DNA of 64,000 nucleotides from Agarophyton chilense (lineage: Eukaryota > Rhodophyta > Florideophyceae > Gracilariales > Gracilariaceae), in assembly GCA_030374765.1 (NCBI GenBank), contig JARGXX010000117.1:186001-250000 (forward strand). The letters run 5' to 3'. Shown here piece by piece: positions 63,976 to 64,000 of this stretch; position 1 is the first letter of the stretch; each line of letters opens with the position of its first letter. The translations under genes and the position numbers were made by a program. Under the pieces are notes generated by a model that saw nothing but the letters and a program-made list of their open reading frames with translations, did not search any database and was not told the origin of the DNA.

Positions 63976-64000
63976 TGGGCTGTGAGCTATGATATGGACG
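63976..64000 (+). CDS. Second exon of the type II membrane protein, cut by window end
   Basis: 25 bases, reading WAVSYDMD in frame with the first exon. The rest is outside the window. Confidence 0.8.

Overview
The window looks like nuclear DNA of a photosynthetic red alga, most likely a multicellular florideophyte of the Chondrus crispus type. The best evidence is a nuclear gene for a phycoerythrin gamma-type phycobilisome linker (20912-21754) near a plastid ferredoxin-NADP+ reductase gene (24545-25570). Genes are almost all single-exon, including one of 2,530 codons, and several plastid-type leaders carry a phenylalanine near the N-terminus. No organism name can be read from the sequence, so the genus is an inference.

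Layout. Positions 1-19 kb are repeat territory: gag-like fossil pieces (240-1523), a candidate tRNA-derived SINE (2960-3290), a GC-rich unexplained block (3300-4280), and one nearly whole Ty3/gypsy LTR retrotransposon with a chromodomain (5128-16919, minus-strand coding). That element has two 923-bp LTRs and a perfect 5-bp target duplication. It also carries a long extra ORF on the opposite strand, beside its 3' LTR. AT-rich gene-poor DNA follows to about 19.2 kb.

From 19.3 kb on the window is a gene island of host genes: a LON-domain protein, the phycobilisome linker, a small plastid-type protein and FNR. These are followed by condensin subunit D2, APC13, plastid GrpE, a DUF1279 membrane protein, exosome RRP42, eIF3e and a DEP/DUF547 protein. 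Next come a MenH-MenC fusion of the phylloquinone/menaquinone pathway, plastid ATP sulfurylase, golgin CASP, proteasome Rpt6, NatB catalytic subunit NAA20, a PRMT3-N-terminus-like protein and NIP7. The island ends with GCP4, a SWR1/EP400-type SNF2 remodeller, eIF6 and the first exon of a type II membrane protein cut by the window edge.

The genes do not form one pathway. They group loosely into photosynthesis and plastid biology (gamma linker, FNR, GrpE, ATP sulfurylase, MenH-MenC), RNA and ribosome biology (RRP42, eIF3e, NIP7, eIF6) and cell-cycle or protein turnover functions (condensin, APC13, Rpt6, GCP4). What stands out is the arrangement. From FNR to GCP4, sixteen consecutive genes alternate strand without exception, with 500-811 bp between divergent starts and mostly 59-273 bp between convergent ends. 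The only intron I can place with confidence is at 63888-63975.
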